The notes: generated by a model from the sequence alone, not told the origin. A DNA stretch of 51,844 nt from Prolixibacteraceae bacterium (GCA_019459525.1 JAIBEY010000024.1:1-51844), one strand, 5' to 3'; counted from the stretch's first letter, positions 1 through 9,207 are shown. Program-made: numbers and translations.

Positions 1-708
1 ATTCTGGGCTTCGTCGAGTATCACAAAAGCATTACTTAAGGTCCGCCCGCGCATAAAAGCGAGTGGTGCAATCTGTATGGTTCCGTCTTTCATGAATTCG
101 TCCAGTTTTTTTGCCGGAATCATATCCAAAAGAGCATCATATAACGGTTGAAGATAAGGGTCAATTTTCTCTTTTAGATCGCCGGGCAGAAACCCCAGAC
201 GTTCGCCCGCTTCAACGGCTGGGCGACTCAAAATGATACGTTTTATCTCCCGGTTTTTTAAAGCTCTTACAGCCAGGGCAATGGCTGTGTATGTTTTCCC
301 GGTACCGGCAGGACCCATAGCGAATATCAAATCCGAATTTTTGCAGGCATCAACCAAAACCCGTTGATTTGGTGTCCTTGCCCGGATGGCTTTCCCGTTT
401 ATGCCAAAAAGCAATACATCTTTATCTTCTTCCTGATTTTCAGCAATACCCTCCGATTCATTCATAAAAACCTGATTGATAACATCATCAGGTAAAACGT
501 TGAACTGATTGTAATGATCAGTTATCAGGTGAAACTTCGATTCGAAGCGTAATATTTCTTCATCATCACCCTTGATGATTACATCGTCGCCCCGGTAAAC
601 TATGATTAGTTTGGGAAAAAAGGATTTAATCAGGTTCATTTTGGCATTGTTCACACCGAAAAATTCCAACGGATCAATTCCTTCCAAATGAATTAGCTTT
701 TCAAACAT
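1..708 (-). CDS. phoH: PhoH-family ATPase, N-terminal 236 residues (cut by window edge)
   Basis: The gene runs off the left edge; 236 codons are visible. PhoH-like proteins are cytoplasmic P-loop NTPases linked to RNA metabolism. Residues 132-139 form the Walker A motif GPAGTGKT, and the visible part ends in the Walker B region (DEAQN, 232-236). In between lies the typical PhoH sequence ILSRPAVEAGERLGFLPGDL. Residues 1-100 form the usual N-terminal domain of Bacteroidota PhoH proteins. The ATG at 708 is preceded by a -7 box at 736-743. It is transcribed divergently from the B12 riboswitch operon and probably unrelated to it. Family assignment is secure; the C-terminus is not visible. Confidence 0.93.
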   Translation of the reverse strand, partial: MFEKLIHLEGIDPLEFFGVNNAKMNLIKSFFPKLIIVYRGDDVIIKGDDEEILRFESKFHLITDHYNQFNVLPDDVINQVFMNESEGIAENQEEDKDVLLFGINGKAIRARTPNQRVLVDACKNSDLIFAMGPAGTGKTYTAIALAVRALKNREIKRIILSRPAVEAGERLGFLPGDLKEKIDPYLQPLYDALLDMIPAKKLDEFMKDGTIQIAPLAFMRGRTLSNAFVILDEAQN

Positions 709-735
709 AGATGGTTGCAGCTTTTTAATGCCTTG

Positions 736-743
736 CAAAAATA
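736..743 (-). promoter_or_regulatory. Putative -7 box for phoH
   Basis: On the minus strand this reads TATTTTTG, an exact match to the Bacteroidota -7 consensus TAnnTTTG. It lies 28 bases upstream of the phoH start codon. No clear -33 TTTG was seen. Confidence 0.5.
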
Positions 744-821
744 AGTACTTTTAGCAGATTCCGCAGGTAAATTGCGGGATAAGATATCAAGAATTGTCAA
801 CAATCGTTAAATTCTTTTATA

Positions 822-829
822 TACCTTTG
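822..829 (+). promoter_or_regulatory. Putative -7 box for the B12 riboswitch transcript
   Basis: TACCTTTG matches TAnnTTTG exactly and would start transcription at about 836, just before the first conserved riboswitch segment. A convincing -33 element was not found. Confidence 0.6.
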
Positions 830-835
830 CAGCCG

Positions 836-1010
836 CATAGGTTCCTATTTTAGGATTAAAAGGGAAACAGGTGAACCGGCTAGCAACCGGCATTCCTGCA
901 CAGTTCCCGCTGCTGTAATTCCTTTACAACTTTGTAACAATGAACCACTGTGCTGATTTAATCGGCGCGGGAAGGCGTTACAGAGAGGATAAGTCAGAAG
1001 ACCTGCCTGT
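836..1010 (+). promoter_or_regulatory. Cobalamin (B12) riboswitch
   Basis: The conserved blocks appear in the right order: GGTTCC near 840, an AAAAGGGAAACAGGTG block near 858-873, the core CAGTTCCCGCTGCTGTAA at about 901-918, a GGGAAGG block near 969, and the B12 box AAGTCAGAAGACCTGCC at 991-1007. It lies about 110 bases upstream of a corrinoid uptake operon. By family knowledge, adenosylcobalamin or a related corrinoid binding would lower expression of the operon. The segment 1010-1120 would hold the expression platform. It contains short complementary runs (TTTCG/CGAAA near 1031-1048) but no textbook terminator. Confidence 0.93.
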
Positions 1011-1120
1011 TCAACCCCGGATTTTGAAGCTTTCGGCGAAAAAGCGAAAACCGTGTATCCTTTTCATCTTCATTTCTGAAAAGCTGCAAAATCCAACTCA
1101 TTTTTAAGATTTTACAGCAA

Positions 1121-3535
1121 ATGTTTCACATTAAAGGTACATTCAAATTACTCGTTACTACTCTTCTGCTGGCATTGTTTCACCCCGCGGAAGCTCAGTT
1201 TATTTCTAAAATTATTGATTATTCACCTGCCCCGGGGCAATTCACTAATGCTGATTTCATTGGTACGCCAGCCGCAGCACAGTCGCTTGTGGGAACAAAC
1301 AAAGGGATGGTTAGTTTGGGTGCTTTTGGCGGTTCTGTAACCGTTTATTTTTCATCGGGAATACAAAATGATCCGGCTAATCCGTATGGGGTCGATTTCA
1401 CTATTTACGGAAATTCGTCATCAGCATGGTCGGAGCCCGGAATTATCCAGGTTATGAAAGATGAAAACAAAAACGGCATTCCAGATGAAACCTGGTACGA
1501 AATTGCCGGAAGCGACCATTACTGGAATTCTACCAATTTTTCTTACGAAGTTACTTACCTAAACAATAACCTGAATCAAGCCAGCAATATCGAATGGGTT
1601 GATAATCTGGGTAAAACAGGCATTGTTCCCGAAAACAGTTTTCATCAGCAACCCTATTACCCCAAAGCTGATTTATTTCCTCAAATCCCGGCCGATAAAC
1701 AAACGTTGAAAGGAATCCGGATTGCAGGAGTGATTGATTTGTCGAATCCGGGTGTGGTCAACTCGTACCGGCGGGCTTTTGGATATGCCGATAATACACC
1801 CGTTTTATCGACTACCGAAAAACTACCTGACAATCCCTATACCTCCGCAATTGAAGGGAGTGGGGGCGATGCTATTGATATTGGATGGGCCGTAGATAAG
1901 AGCTTAAAACCTGTTCTTCTGGATGAAATTCATTTTATCCGGATTTATACCGGCATGAATGACATTGCCGGTTGGTTAGGCGAAGTATCCACGGAAATTA
2001 CCGGAATACGCGATGTTGAACCGGCGACCATCAGCGGCCCCATATCTTGCTTGGTTATGCAGGACTTACCCATGAAAATTATACTTGGCGGTTCTTTATC
2101 TTTAACAGCCAATGTTTTCGAAAACGGTATCCGGCAAGAGAGTACTGCCATTAACTGGACCGTCAGTAATACAGATTTAGCTGTCGTCGAAAACGGGCAG
2201 CTAAAATCAAAAAAATCGGGCAGCTTACTTTTGCGAGCTACATCAGCAGCCAATCCGGCCATTTATACCGAAAAAGAAATTGGAATAATTGAAGCAGGAA
2301 AGGCCGTAATTACCAACACCACAACTGGTTTGAAAGTGAACGACAAACTGGAGCTTTCCGGAAAACTGACTGACCAAAGTGGAAATATCCTGACTGGAAT
2401 TTCACCCAAATGGAGATCAGGCAATGAGTCTGTAGCCGAAATTATTTCGTACGACGGAAAGTATTACCTGAGAGGCAAACTGGCCGGTAAAACCTGGCTG
2501 TATCTTGAAGCTGCTGAAATCAAACTGCTTCCGGATTCGTTGCTCATGGAAGTCCTTCCTGAATCGGCGCTAAAAAAAGTGTTTTTCTCTGTCAAAACCA
2601 ATGAAAATACCATTATTCCGCGGCAATCGGTTTGGGTCGATCAGTTCGATCTGACTCCGAAAGTGGATCATGCTCAAAAAAAATACGGATTGCAGGAAAT
2701 TAATTTTGTGTCACTGGCTCACGCTATTGCATCGGCATTTAAAAATACAGACTTAACCAATGAGTGGGCGTTCCGGGATGATGCTGAGGGTGGATTGAAG
2801 TTGTATTTATGGAAAGTTCCAGAAAAGGACGAAGGCTCAATTGTTTATACGTTTGGGTACGGTGGTTCGCAAACCTCTCAATCAACCCGAAAAACCTGGG
2901 TAGTCATGCTCAACCAGCAGCAGATTGTTAACGGATTTGATCAAATCAAAGTAAACAACAACGACGAAATACTGATTTATCACCTTGCTGACAACAGCCT
3001 CCCCTGGACAGTTTCCCATCTGACTTCAGGAACTGATTCCGCAAAAAGAAATCAACCGATTGAAATACAGCTTAAACAGTATTCGTGTGCCATGGACGCC
3101 AGCAGGAATGTCGCTGTCAATTCTTCGGAAGCTGTTGCCAATCAGAAGGTTCAGTTTGAAGCAAAGGATCAGCCAATTGTCAGCCTTTCTACCGATGAAT
3201 TTGGGAAAGCCACTTTTACCACCACCAAATCAGGAGATTATTTGATTACTTCAGGAATTGACGCCGCACGACTATGGGTAGAACCGATAACCGGAGTCCA
3301 CACTTTCATAAAAAATCAGCTATCCTGCAAGGTTTACCCCAATCCGGTTACTGAATTTATTCGCATTGATTCTCCTTTTCCGATCCAATCTGTTGAGATT
3401 TTTAATACGAAAGGAGTGCTTGTTTGTGTTTCGGAGCAGGCAAACATTGATCTGTCTGCGATTCCTTCGGGAGTTTATGCCATTAGAGTCAATACGAACC
3501 ACCAGATTTTTCAGCAGAAAATCGTAAAAAAGTAG
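1121..3535 (+). CDS. B12-regulated T9SS-sorted cell-surface protein with Ig-like and transcobalamin-like (DUF4430-type) regions
   Basis: An 804-residue secreted protein, first gene after the B12 riboswitch. A signal peptide ends near residue 25 (PAEAQ). Residues 30-300 resemble the 'cell surface protein' family found in Bacteroidota B12 loci (motifs YGVDFTIYGN, ENKNGIPDETWYEIAGSDH). Residues about 310-390 look like a bacterial Ig-like domain. Residues about 486-650, with a TWVVMLNQQ...NGFDQIKVNNNDEI pattern, recall DUF4430/transcobalamin C-terminal domains. Residues from about 737 form a T9SS type A sorting domain (VYPNP to IVKK). It is likely a surface corrinoid-capture protein feeding the receptor encoded 4 bases downstream. 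Secretion and regulation are well supported; corrinoid binding is inferred. Confidence 0.8.
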   Translation: MFHIKGTFKLLVTTLLLALFHPAEAQFISKIIDYSPAPGQFTNADFIGTPAAAQSLVGTNKGMVSLGAFGGSVTVYFSSGIQNDPANPYGVDFTIYGNSSSAWSEPGIIQVMKDENKNGIPDETWYEIAGSDHYWNSTNFSYEVTYLNNNLNQASNIEWVDNLGKTGIVPENSFHQQPYYPKADLFPQIPADKQTLKGIRIAGVIDLSNPGVVNSYRRAFGYADNTPVLSTTEKLPDNPYTSAIEGSGGDAIDIGWAVDKSLKPVLLDEIHFIRIYTGMNDIAGWLGEVSTEITGIRDVEPATISGPISCLVMQDLPMKIILGGSLSLTANVFENGIRQESTAINWTVSNTDLAVVENGQLKSKKSGSLLLRATSAANPAIYTEKEIGIIEAGKAVITNTTTGLKVNDKLELSGKLTDQSGNILTGISPKWRSGNESVAEIISYDGKYYLRGKLAGKTWLYLEAAEIKLLPDSLLMEVLPESALKKVFFSVKTNENTIIPRQSVWVDQFDLTPKVDHAQKKYGLQEINFVSLAHAIASAFKNTDLTNEWAFRDDAEGGLKLYLWKVPEKDEGSIVYTFGYGGSQTSQSTRKTWVVMLNQQQIVNGFDQIKVNNNDEILIYHLADNSLPWTVSHLTSGTDSAKRNQPIEIQLKQYSCAMDASRNVAVNSSEAVANQKVQFEAKDQPIVSLSTDEFGKATFTTTKSGDYLITSGIDAARLWVEPITGVHTFIKNQLSCKVYPNPVTEFIRIDSPFPIQSVEIFNTKGVLVCVSEQANIDLSAIPSGVYAIRVNTNHQIFQQKIVKK

Positions 3536-3539
3536 TCAG

Positions 3540-5531
3540 GTGAAATCAAAAAGCAAAATCCTGACAACGACTCACTTCAAGGCAATTCTTTGTTGCCTGA
3601 TGGTTTTATTTTATGCCGAAGACATTGTTGCTCAAAAACTTAATGATACAATTTCTATTCAGGAAGTCCAGGTTTTTGGTAAAAAGAAAATTGAAGAATC
3701 GGGCTTACTGATTACGCATATTGATACCATGCAATTACAAATGATGAAAACGTTGACCGTTTCGGAATTGCTTTCATCCTACTCCCCAATTTTTATCAAA
3801 TCCTATGGGCGGGGCTCAACAGCTTCCGCTTCGTTTCGGGGAACAGCGCCTTCTCACACCCAGGTTTACTGGAATGGCATAAAGATCAACTCACCAATGC
3901 GCGGAGATGTTGATTTTTCGCTTTTCCCGGTTTATTTCATTGACGACATTAGCCTTCAGCATGGCGGAAGTTCTTTGCAATCGGGCTCCGGTGCTTTAGG
4001 CGGAAGCGTTCTTATCAACAATAAACCAGACTGGACAGATCGGTTGAGCATCAGGTATGTACAAACCATAGAAAGTTATGCTACAGCCAAAGAATACCTG
4101 AATGTTGGATTCGGAAATGGTAAATTCCAATTTAAAACCCGTGTATTTTCTGATCGAAGCAAAAACAATTTCCCGTATTTTAATTACGGAGTTTTACCGA
4201 TGCGCGAAACCACGCAGACAAATGCCGGTTACTCCAAAATGGGACTGTTGCAGGAAGTTTACACAAGATTGGCAAAGCACACGTTTTCGGCCAAACTGTG
4301 GGCACACCAAAGCAACCGCGACTTGCCGCAGTTAATGTCATTCGAAGGCGATACCCGTGTAGAAACTCAGGATGATCAAAACATCCGCGGAATAATTAAC
4401 TGGAAATACATTACCGAAAAAAGTAAGCTCGAATGGGTTGGGGGAGTGAATCTGAATGAACTGAACTACTTCAGATCAAGTACCGAAGCCAGTTTTGTGA
4501 ATTTTGACAGCCGGAGCAAAGAAAAAAGCTTCAGCAACCAAATCAATTTTGACTGGAAACCCAGGGAGACTTTAAGCCTTAACTGGTCGTTCAATACATC
4601 TTACCATCAGGTTTCTGTTTTTGATCGTGCCCAGCAATTGGGGTACGATCAGGATCGGATTGAATTATCGCTTCTTAATTCAATTCATTGGCAGCCCAAA
4701 CCTCAAGTATCGCTTTCATTTTTGTTTCGAAGTGAGTTGTATGACAGTCAATTAATAGAATTTATTCCATCAATTGGAATGGAATATTTTACAGATAAAA
4801 AGCAGCAAAGTTCGCTCAAACTCAATTTGGCGCGTAATTATCATCAACCGGGATTAAATGATTTATATTGGATTCCGGGAGGAAATCCGGACCTGAAGCC
4901 TGAAGATGGATATTCCGGAGATTTGGCTTTTGCATTTTCGAAAAAGAACAAAAAAATGACATTTTCTGGTCAATTAACCGGCTTTGCCTCGCTAATTGAG
5001 AACTGGATTGTATGGCAACCATCGGCAGGCGGGGCGTATTACTGGGAAGCCAATAATCTGCGCAAAGTATTTGCACGCGGCGTTGAAATTCAGACTTCAG
5101 TACATACAACGATTGCGAATGCAGTGTCTTTTGATTTGAGGGGCAATTATTCGCACGCGGCAACTTCAAACATTGACGCCGTTCCATCAGTCGATGAATC
5201 GAGAGGTAAACAATTGATATACATACCGAAACACAAAGCAAACCTGTTTGCCGAAGCCGCATTTAAAAACTATTATCTGAAAATAAATGCACCATTCACC
5301 GGGAAACGATATACTTCAAGCAATAATGTGGAATCGGACTATGAAAAAGTGCTGAACCCTTACTGGTTGTTTAATTTAACCGGTGGAAGAAGATTCGAGT
5401 TTAAGCCTTTTCGGGTTGATGCTTCCCTGAGTATTGAAAATTTAGCCAATACCGATTATATGGCTATTTTGTGGCGCCCTATGCCTGGCCGCTATTATTC
5501 TTTAACCTTTCAATTCAGTTACAAAAAGTGA
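3540..5531 (+). CDS. btuB: BtuB-type TonB-dependent outer membrane receptor (corrinoid)
   Basis: A 663-residue receptor starting with GTG at 3540, four bases after the preceding stop codon. A signal peptide ends near residue 31 (IVAQ). The plug domain spans about residues 35-160 (IQEVQVFGKK, SASFRGTAPSHTQVYWNG, LQSGSGALGGSVLI). The rest is a 22-strand-type barrel with the terminal strand YYSLTFQFSYKK. There is no N-terminal carboxypeptidase-like domain, unlike the SusC-type receptor at 17673. The B12 riboswitch upstream and the BtuG-like lipoprotein overlapping its stop codon make cobalamin or another corrinoid the likely cargo. Receptor identity is secure; the substrate is inferred from context. 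Confidence 0.88.
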   Translation: MKSKSKILTTTHFKAILCCLMVLFYAEDIVAQKLNDTISIQEVQVFGKKKIEESGLLITHIDTMQLQMMKTLTVSELLSSYSPIFIKSYGRGSTASASFRGTAPSHTQVYWNGIKINSPMRGDVDFSLFPVYFIDDISLQHGGSSLQSGSGALGGSVLINNKPDWTDRLSIRYVQTIESYATAKEYLNVGFGNGKFQFKTRVFSDRSKNNFPYFNYGVLPMRETTQTNAGYSKMGLLQEVYTRLAKHTFSAKLWAHQSNRDLPQLMSFEGDTRVETQDDQNIRGIINWKYITEKSKLEWVGGVNLNELNYFRSSTEASFVNFDSRSKEKSFSNQINFDWKPRETLSLNWSFNTSYHQVSVFDRAQQLGYDQDRIELSLLNSIHWQPKPQVSLSFLFRSELYDSQLIEFIPSIGMEYFTDKKQQSSLKLNLARNYHQPGLNDLYWIPGGNPDLKPEDGYSGDLAFAFSKKNKKMTFSGQLTGFASLIENWIVWQPSAGGAYYWEANNLRKVFARGVEIQTSVHTTIANAVSFDLRGNYSHAATSNIDAVPSVDESRGKQLIYIPKHKANLFAEAAFKNYYLKINAPFTGKRYTSSNNVESDYEKVLNPYWLFNLTGGRRFEFKPFRVDASLSIENLANTDYMAILWRPMPGRYYSLTFQFSYKK

Positions 5532-6607
5532 AAGTATTCCTTACTATACTCATCTGCCTGATCATATTTTCGGCATGCAAGGAAAATCCTGTTGATACCG
5601 TTTTCTTTGACTTTTCAGGAAACAGGGGTGTTTACATCGTAAACGAAGGAAATTTCATGTACGGCAATTCATCGTTATCCTTTTACGATACCGATTCGAA
5701 ACGGGTCTATAATCAGGTATTTCAGGCCAGAAATGGGGCACCGCTTGGCGATGTGGCTCAATCCATAGCCATCTGGAATAATCTGGGATTTGTAGTTGTA
5801 AACAATTCAGGCAAAATATATGTGATCGACAGCCGTACAGCCGAATTTAAAGGCACAATTTCGGGTTTAAGTTCTCCCCGTCACATCCATTTCGTCCATT
5901 CGCAAAAAGCGTATGTTACCGATCTTTACGCCAGAAAGATTACCATTTTCGATCCGCAAACGTTGCAGATTACAGGTAAAATACCTGTTGGCAATTCAAA
6001 ATCAGAATTTAATCAGCATTCCACCGAACAACTGATTTCGTATAAAAATCTGGTTTTCATCAACTGTTGGTCGTATGACAATAAGATTTTGGTAATTAAC
6101 TCTGATACAGATCAGCTGATTGATTCAATTGAAGTATTTAAACAACCAAACAGCATGGTTCTCGACAAGGAAAATAAGCTGTGGGTTTTAACTGACGGAG
6201 GTTTCGAGGGTAATCCTTACGGCTACGAACAGCCCGGATTGCTGAAAATTGATGCAGAAACCCGAGAGGTTGAGCGGTCGTTTCGTTTTGCAAGAGGAGA
6301 ACACCCGTTGAATCTTTGTATCAATCCGACCAGGGATACCTTGTATTTTTTGAACCGGCATGTCTGGAAAATGGCTACAGGCGAAAAACGAATTCCGGAG
6401 CAACCATTTATCGAATCCAAATACACCAGTTCGTACGGCGGGTTTTATAGCTTGGCTATCGATCCGGAAACCTCTGAAATCTATCTTGGCGATGCTATTG
6501 ACCATCGACAAAACGGACTGGTATATCGTTACAGCCGCAATGGAAAATTAATCGACGAATTTAAAGTCGGCATTTCTCCGGGCGATTTTGCCTTTAAAAA
6601 AGACTAA
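5528..6607 (+). CDS. btuG: BtuG-like surface lipoprotein, DUF5074/YncE-type beta-propeller
   Basis: A 359-residue lipoprotein. I chose the GTG at 5528, which overlaps the receptor's TGA (GTGA), because it yields a clean lipoprotein signal (MKVFLTILICLIIFSAC). An ATG at 5471 would place 19 extra residues before it. The mature part consists of repeated propeller blades (VYIVNEGNF, SPRHIHF, QPNSMVLD, EHPLNLCINP, GFYSLAIDP), typical of DUF5074 proteins. In Bacteroides, BtuG of this family sits on BtuB and binds B12 with extreme affinity at the cell surface. Co-transcription with a BtuB-type receptor under a B12 riboswitch supports the same role here. Confidence 0.82.
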   Translation: MKVFLTILICLIIFSACKENPVDTVFFDFSGNRGVYIVNEGNFMYGNSSLSFYDTDSKRVYNQVFQARNGAPLGDVAQSIAIWNNLGFVVVNNSGKIYVIDSRTAEFKGTISGLSSPRHIHFVHSQKAYVTDLYARKITIFDPQTLQITGKIPVGNSKSEFNQHSTEQLISYKNLVFINCWSYDNKILVINSDTDQLIDSIEVFKQPNSMVLDKENKLWVLTDGGFEGNPYGYEQPGLLKIDAETREVERSFRFARGEHPLNLCINPTRDTLYFLNRHVWKMATGEKRIPEQPFIESKYTSSYGGFYSLAIDPETSEIYLGDAIDHRQNGLVYRYSRNGKLIDEFKVGISPGDFAFKKD

Positions 6608-6616
6608 TCCGGTAAA

Positions 6617-7081
6617 CTAAAAGATCGGAACTTCGCGCTTAAAGGTCTCGTCGAGCGAAATAAAAGTTTCGGTACTGGCAACTCCGCCTATTTTCTGGAT
6701 CTTATCGCTTAAAATATCGCGCAAATGCTCATTATCTTTGGCATAAACCTTAACAAAAATGGCATATTGCCCTGTAGTGTAGTGGCATTCAACAATTTCA
6801 GGAATTTCTTTTAGCTTTTCGGCTACGGTCGAATATAAGCTTCCCTTTTCGAGAAATACTCCGATGTAGGTGCAGGTCTTGAAATCAATTTTTTTCGGAT
6901 CAATGTGGTAACCCGAACCAACAATTACATTCAGGTCAATCATCCGGTTTACCCGTTGATGAACAGCGGCTCTTGAAACTCCAACTTCCGAAGCAACATC
7001 CTTAAACGGAATTCGGGCATTTTTCGAAATGATATCCAATATTTTTAAGTCAATGTCGTCCAGTTGATTTCTTAAAGTCAT
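6617..7081 (-). CDS. Lrp/AsnC-family transcriptional regulator (copy 1)
   Basis: A 154-residue protein. The N-terminal winged helix-turn-helix spans about residues 5-60 (DLKILDIISKNARIPFKDVASEVGVSR). The C-terminal RAM/AsnC ligand domain covers about 65-150 (VECHYTTGQYAIFVKVYAKD). Family members are octamer-forming regulators responding to amino acids. It closely resembles the gene immediately upstream (7256-7735), so the pair is a tandem duplication. It ends 9 bases from the convergent btuG-like gene. A -7 box lies at 7116-7123. The effector is unknown. Confidence 0.9.
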   Translation of the reverse strand: MTLRNQLDDIDLKILDIISKNARIPFKDVASEVGVSRAAVHQRVNRMIDLNVIVGSGYHIDPKKIDFKTCTYIGVFLEKGSLYSTVAEKLKEIPEIVECHYTTGQYAIFVKVYAKDNEHLRDILSDKIQKIGGVASTETFISLDETFKREVPIF

Positions 7082-7115
7082 AGCACTTATTTGAGTGAAT
7101 AAAATTATAATGATT

Positions 7116-7123
7116 CAAAACTA
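7116..7123 (-). promoter_or_regulatory. Putative -7 box for Lrp/AsnC copy 1
   Basis: On the minus strand this reads TAGTTTTG, matching TAnnTTTG, 35 bases upstream of the start at 7081. This suggests copy 1 is transcribed on its own rather than by read-through from copy 2. Confidence 0.45.
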
Positions 7124-7197
7124 GCTAAAAATCGATGATTTTGATAAAAAATTGAGCCTTTTAATTCATGTTGTATAAATTTCACACCACAGTCTGC

Positions 7198-7230
7198 AAA
7201 AAATAAAGGGTACCATTCCAAATGATACCC
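7198..7230 (-). terminator. Rho-independent terminator after Lrp/AsnC copy 2
   Basis: On the minus strand GGGTATCAT and ATGGTACCC (7208-7230) pair with one mismatch around a five-base loop, followed by TTTATTTTTT. It lies 26 bases past the stop codon of the 7256-7735 gene. Confidence 0.7.
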
Positions 7231-7255
7231 TTTACGCTATATTGCCTTGTATGTA

Positions 7256-7735
7256 TTATTTAATTGGTACCTGACGTTTAAATTCCATTTCAAGTGAAAT
7301 AAACGTCTCCGTCCGGGCGATGCCTTCAATTTCCTGAAGATCTTCATCGATGAGTTTTTTCAGGTGTTTGTTGGTCTTTGTCTGAACCTTGATGAAAATA
7401 GCATACGAACCGGTTGTGTAATGACATTCTACAATTTCAGGAATTTTTATCAGCTCTTCAACCACTTGTTTGTGGTATTTCGCTTTTTCAAGGTAAATGC
7501 CCATGTAAGCACAGGTAAAATAGCCAAGTTTTTGAGGATTCACAATAAATTCGCTTCCTGATACCACACCCAAATTGAGTAACCGTTGAACCCGCTGATG
7601 AATGGCAGCTCCGGAAACACCGCACTCACGTGCAACTTCCAAAAATGGGATTCTGGCATTCTTTGTAATCAGTTTCAGGATCTTCTCGTCCAGTTCGTCT
7701 ATATTTGGAAGTGGTTCAATATGTAGGTCATTCAT
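7256..7735 (-). CDS. Lrp/AsnC-family transcriptional regulator (copy 2)
   Basis: A 159-residue paralogue of the downstream regulator with the same layout. The winged helix is at about residues 12-65 (ELDEKILKLITKNARIPFLEVARECGVSGAAIHQR), with the RAM domain beyond it (VECHYTTGSYAIFIKVQTK). The recognition-helix region differs (VSGAAIHQ against VSRAAVHQ), so the operators may differ. It has its own -7 box (7774-7781) and its own terminator (7198-7230), so it is probably monocistronic. The effector is unknown. Confidence 0.9.
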   Translation of the reverse strand: MNDLHIEPLPNIDELDEKILKLITKNARIPFLEVARECGVSGAAIHQRVQRLLNLGVVSGSEFIVNPQKLGYFTCAYMGIYLEKAKYHKQVVEELIKIPEIVECHYTTGSYAIFIKVQTKTNKHLKKLIDEDLQEIEGIARTETFISLEMEFKRQVPIK

Positions 7736-7773
7736 AATGTATAATTATAACGGTAGTTTATAAATTTGAAACC

Positions 7774-7781
7774 CAAAAGTA
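7774..7781 (-). promoter_or_regulatory. Putative -7 box for Lrp/AsnC copy 2
   Basis: On the minus strand this reads TACTTTTG, matching TAnnTTTG, about 39 bases upstream of the start codon at 7735. Confidence 0.45.
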
Positions 7782-7932
7782 TAAAAAAATGATAAATTTT
7801 AAATATTCTTGTTGAAAAACATCTTGTTTGTAATGATCTGAAAGCAAAAATGAAAAAAGCGCTCTTCTGGCTCTTTCTGTTGCGCCGGCAAATATACCTG
7901 ATTTACCCTAAATCCGATCTTATTGCAAGGTT

Positions 7933-9207
7933 TTAATTCCGACCTGTTCCGCTGGATAGCTTTTCAGAAAGATCGATGATGTCATTTCCTGAAGGCGCCT
8001 GAAATACGCGCAATTCAAATTCAGGAATTATAGCCAATACATGGTCGAAAATATCAGCCTGAATACTTTCATACTCATTCAACTCCTTCACTTTACTGAA
8101 CACGTATATTTCAATAGGCAAACCTGATTCGGCTGGTTGTAAATGCCTGACCAAAAGCGACATGTCCTGGTTAATTTTGGGGTTATTTTTTAAATATTCT
8201 TCCAGATACTTTCTGAAAATCCCCAGGTTGGTTTGCCTGCGCCCATTGGGAATCAGATCATTTTCAATTCCCAGGTTTTTATTGTATTCTGAAATCTCTT
8301 TTTGTTTTTCAACTACGTAATTGCTTATTAACCTGAACTTTTTAAATTTATCGAGCATTTCCGCATCGCAAAAACGTACACTCTTCATGTCGATGTTTAT
8401 CGAGCGTTTAATTCGTCGCCCGTCGGACTCTTCCATGCCTGACCAGTTCAGAAACGAATCGGCAACCAGCGAATAAGTCGGAATGGTGGAAATGGTTTTG
8501 TCGCCATTCTGAACTTTTACCGTAGTCAGCGAAATATCAATAACACTACCGTTGGCATTGTGCTTGGGAACTTCGATCCAATCTCCGGGTTTAAGCATAT
8601 TGTTGGCCGAAAGCTGGATACTGGCGACTAATCCGAGGATGGTATCTTTAAAGACCAATAAAAGTACTGCAGCAAATGCGGTGAGCCCGGTGAGCAATAC
8701 CAGCGGCGATTTTTTAAATACAAAGGCAATAATAAAAATGATGGCTATAAAATAGACCATTATCATAACCAACTGAATATAGCCCTTTATCGAACGGCTT
8801 GCAGAATAGGGAGTAGTAAGGTAAATATCGTTGGCAGCCTTTAGTGCTCCTGAAATCACTTTAACAAATATGATCACAAAATAAATGTTCGTAAGTGTTC
8901 CCAGGAAGCTGGTGACCTCAAGAATTTCAGAAAAATTGGTCGAATAGTAAAAGACCAAAGCTGATGCCAAATGCGACATCGACTGAAATACTTTATGCTT
9001 CAATAAATAATCGTCCCAATCGGTTTTTGTATTTTCAACCAGCCGGTGAATGACTTTTATGGTTATTTTCTTCGTTATCCAATGAACAATGATTGCAACT
9101 AACAGAATAGCCAGAAAAGTTAATAAAACAGCCACCAGCCTGGCATACATTTCCAAAAAATTTAATTTCAGAAAGGTTTCATTTAAAAGTAAATAGAGTG
9201 ATCTCAT
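7933..9207 (-). CDS. MscS-family mechanosensitive channel, YbdG-like
   Basis: A 424-residue inner membrane protein close to the length of E. coli YbdG. There are hydrophobic helices at about residues 20-45, 65-90, 100-120 and 140-195. The MscS core follows: a pore-lining TM3 region near 170-200 (LTGLTAFAAVLLLVFKDTIL) and a beta domain with LKPGDWIEVPKHNANGSVIDI. The C-terminal cytoplasmic extension carries features shared with YbdG, including an RRQTNLGIFRKYLEEYL segment. Such channels open on hypo-osmotic stress. A -7 box lies at 9249-9256. No neighbouring gene suggests a specialised role. Confidence 0.9.
   Translation of the reverse strand: MRSLYLLLNETFLKLNFLEMYARLVAVLLTFLAILLVAIIVHWITKKITIKVIHRLVENTKTDWDDYLLKHKVFQSMSHLASALVFYYSTNFSEILEVTSFLGTLTNIYFVIIFVKVISGALKAANDIYLTTPYSASRSIKGYIQLVMIMVYFIAIIFIIAFVFKKSPLVLLTGLTAFAAVLLLVFKDTILGLVASIQLSANNMLKPGDWIEVPKHNANGSVIDISLTTVKVQNGDKTISTIPTYSLVADSFLNWSGMEESDGRRIKRSINIDMKSVRFCDAEMLDKFKKFRLISNYVVEKQKEISEYNKNLGIENDLIPNGRRQTNLGIFRKYLEEYLKNNPKINQDMSLLVRHLQPAESGLPIEIYVFSKVKELNEYESIQADIFDHVLAIIPEFELRVFQAPSGNDIIDLSEKLSSGTGRN

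Noticed and set aside
5471-5527. Upstream ATG start for the BtuG-like gene
   Set aside because: It would add 19 residues inside the receptor's 3' end ahead of a complete lipoprotein signal peptide; the GTG at 5528 gives the normal signal.
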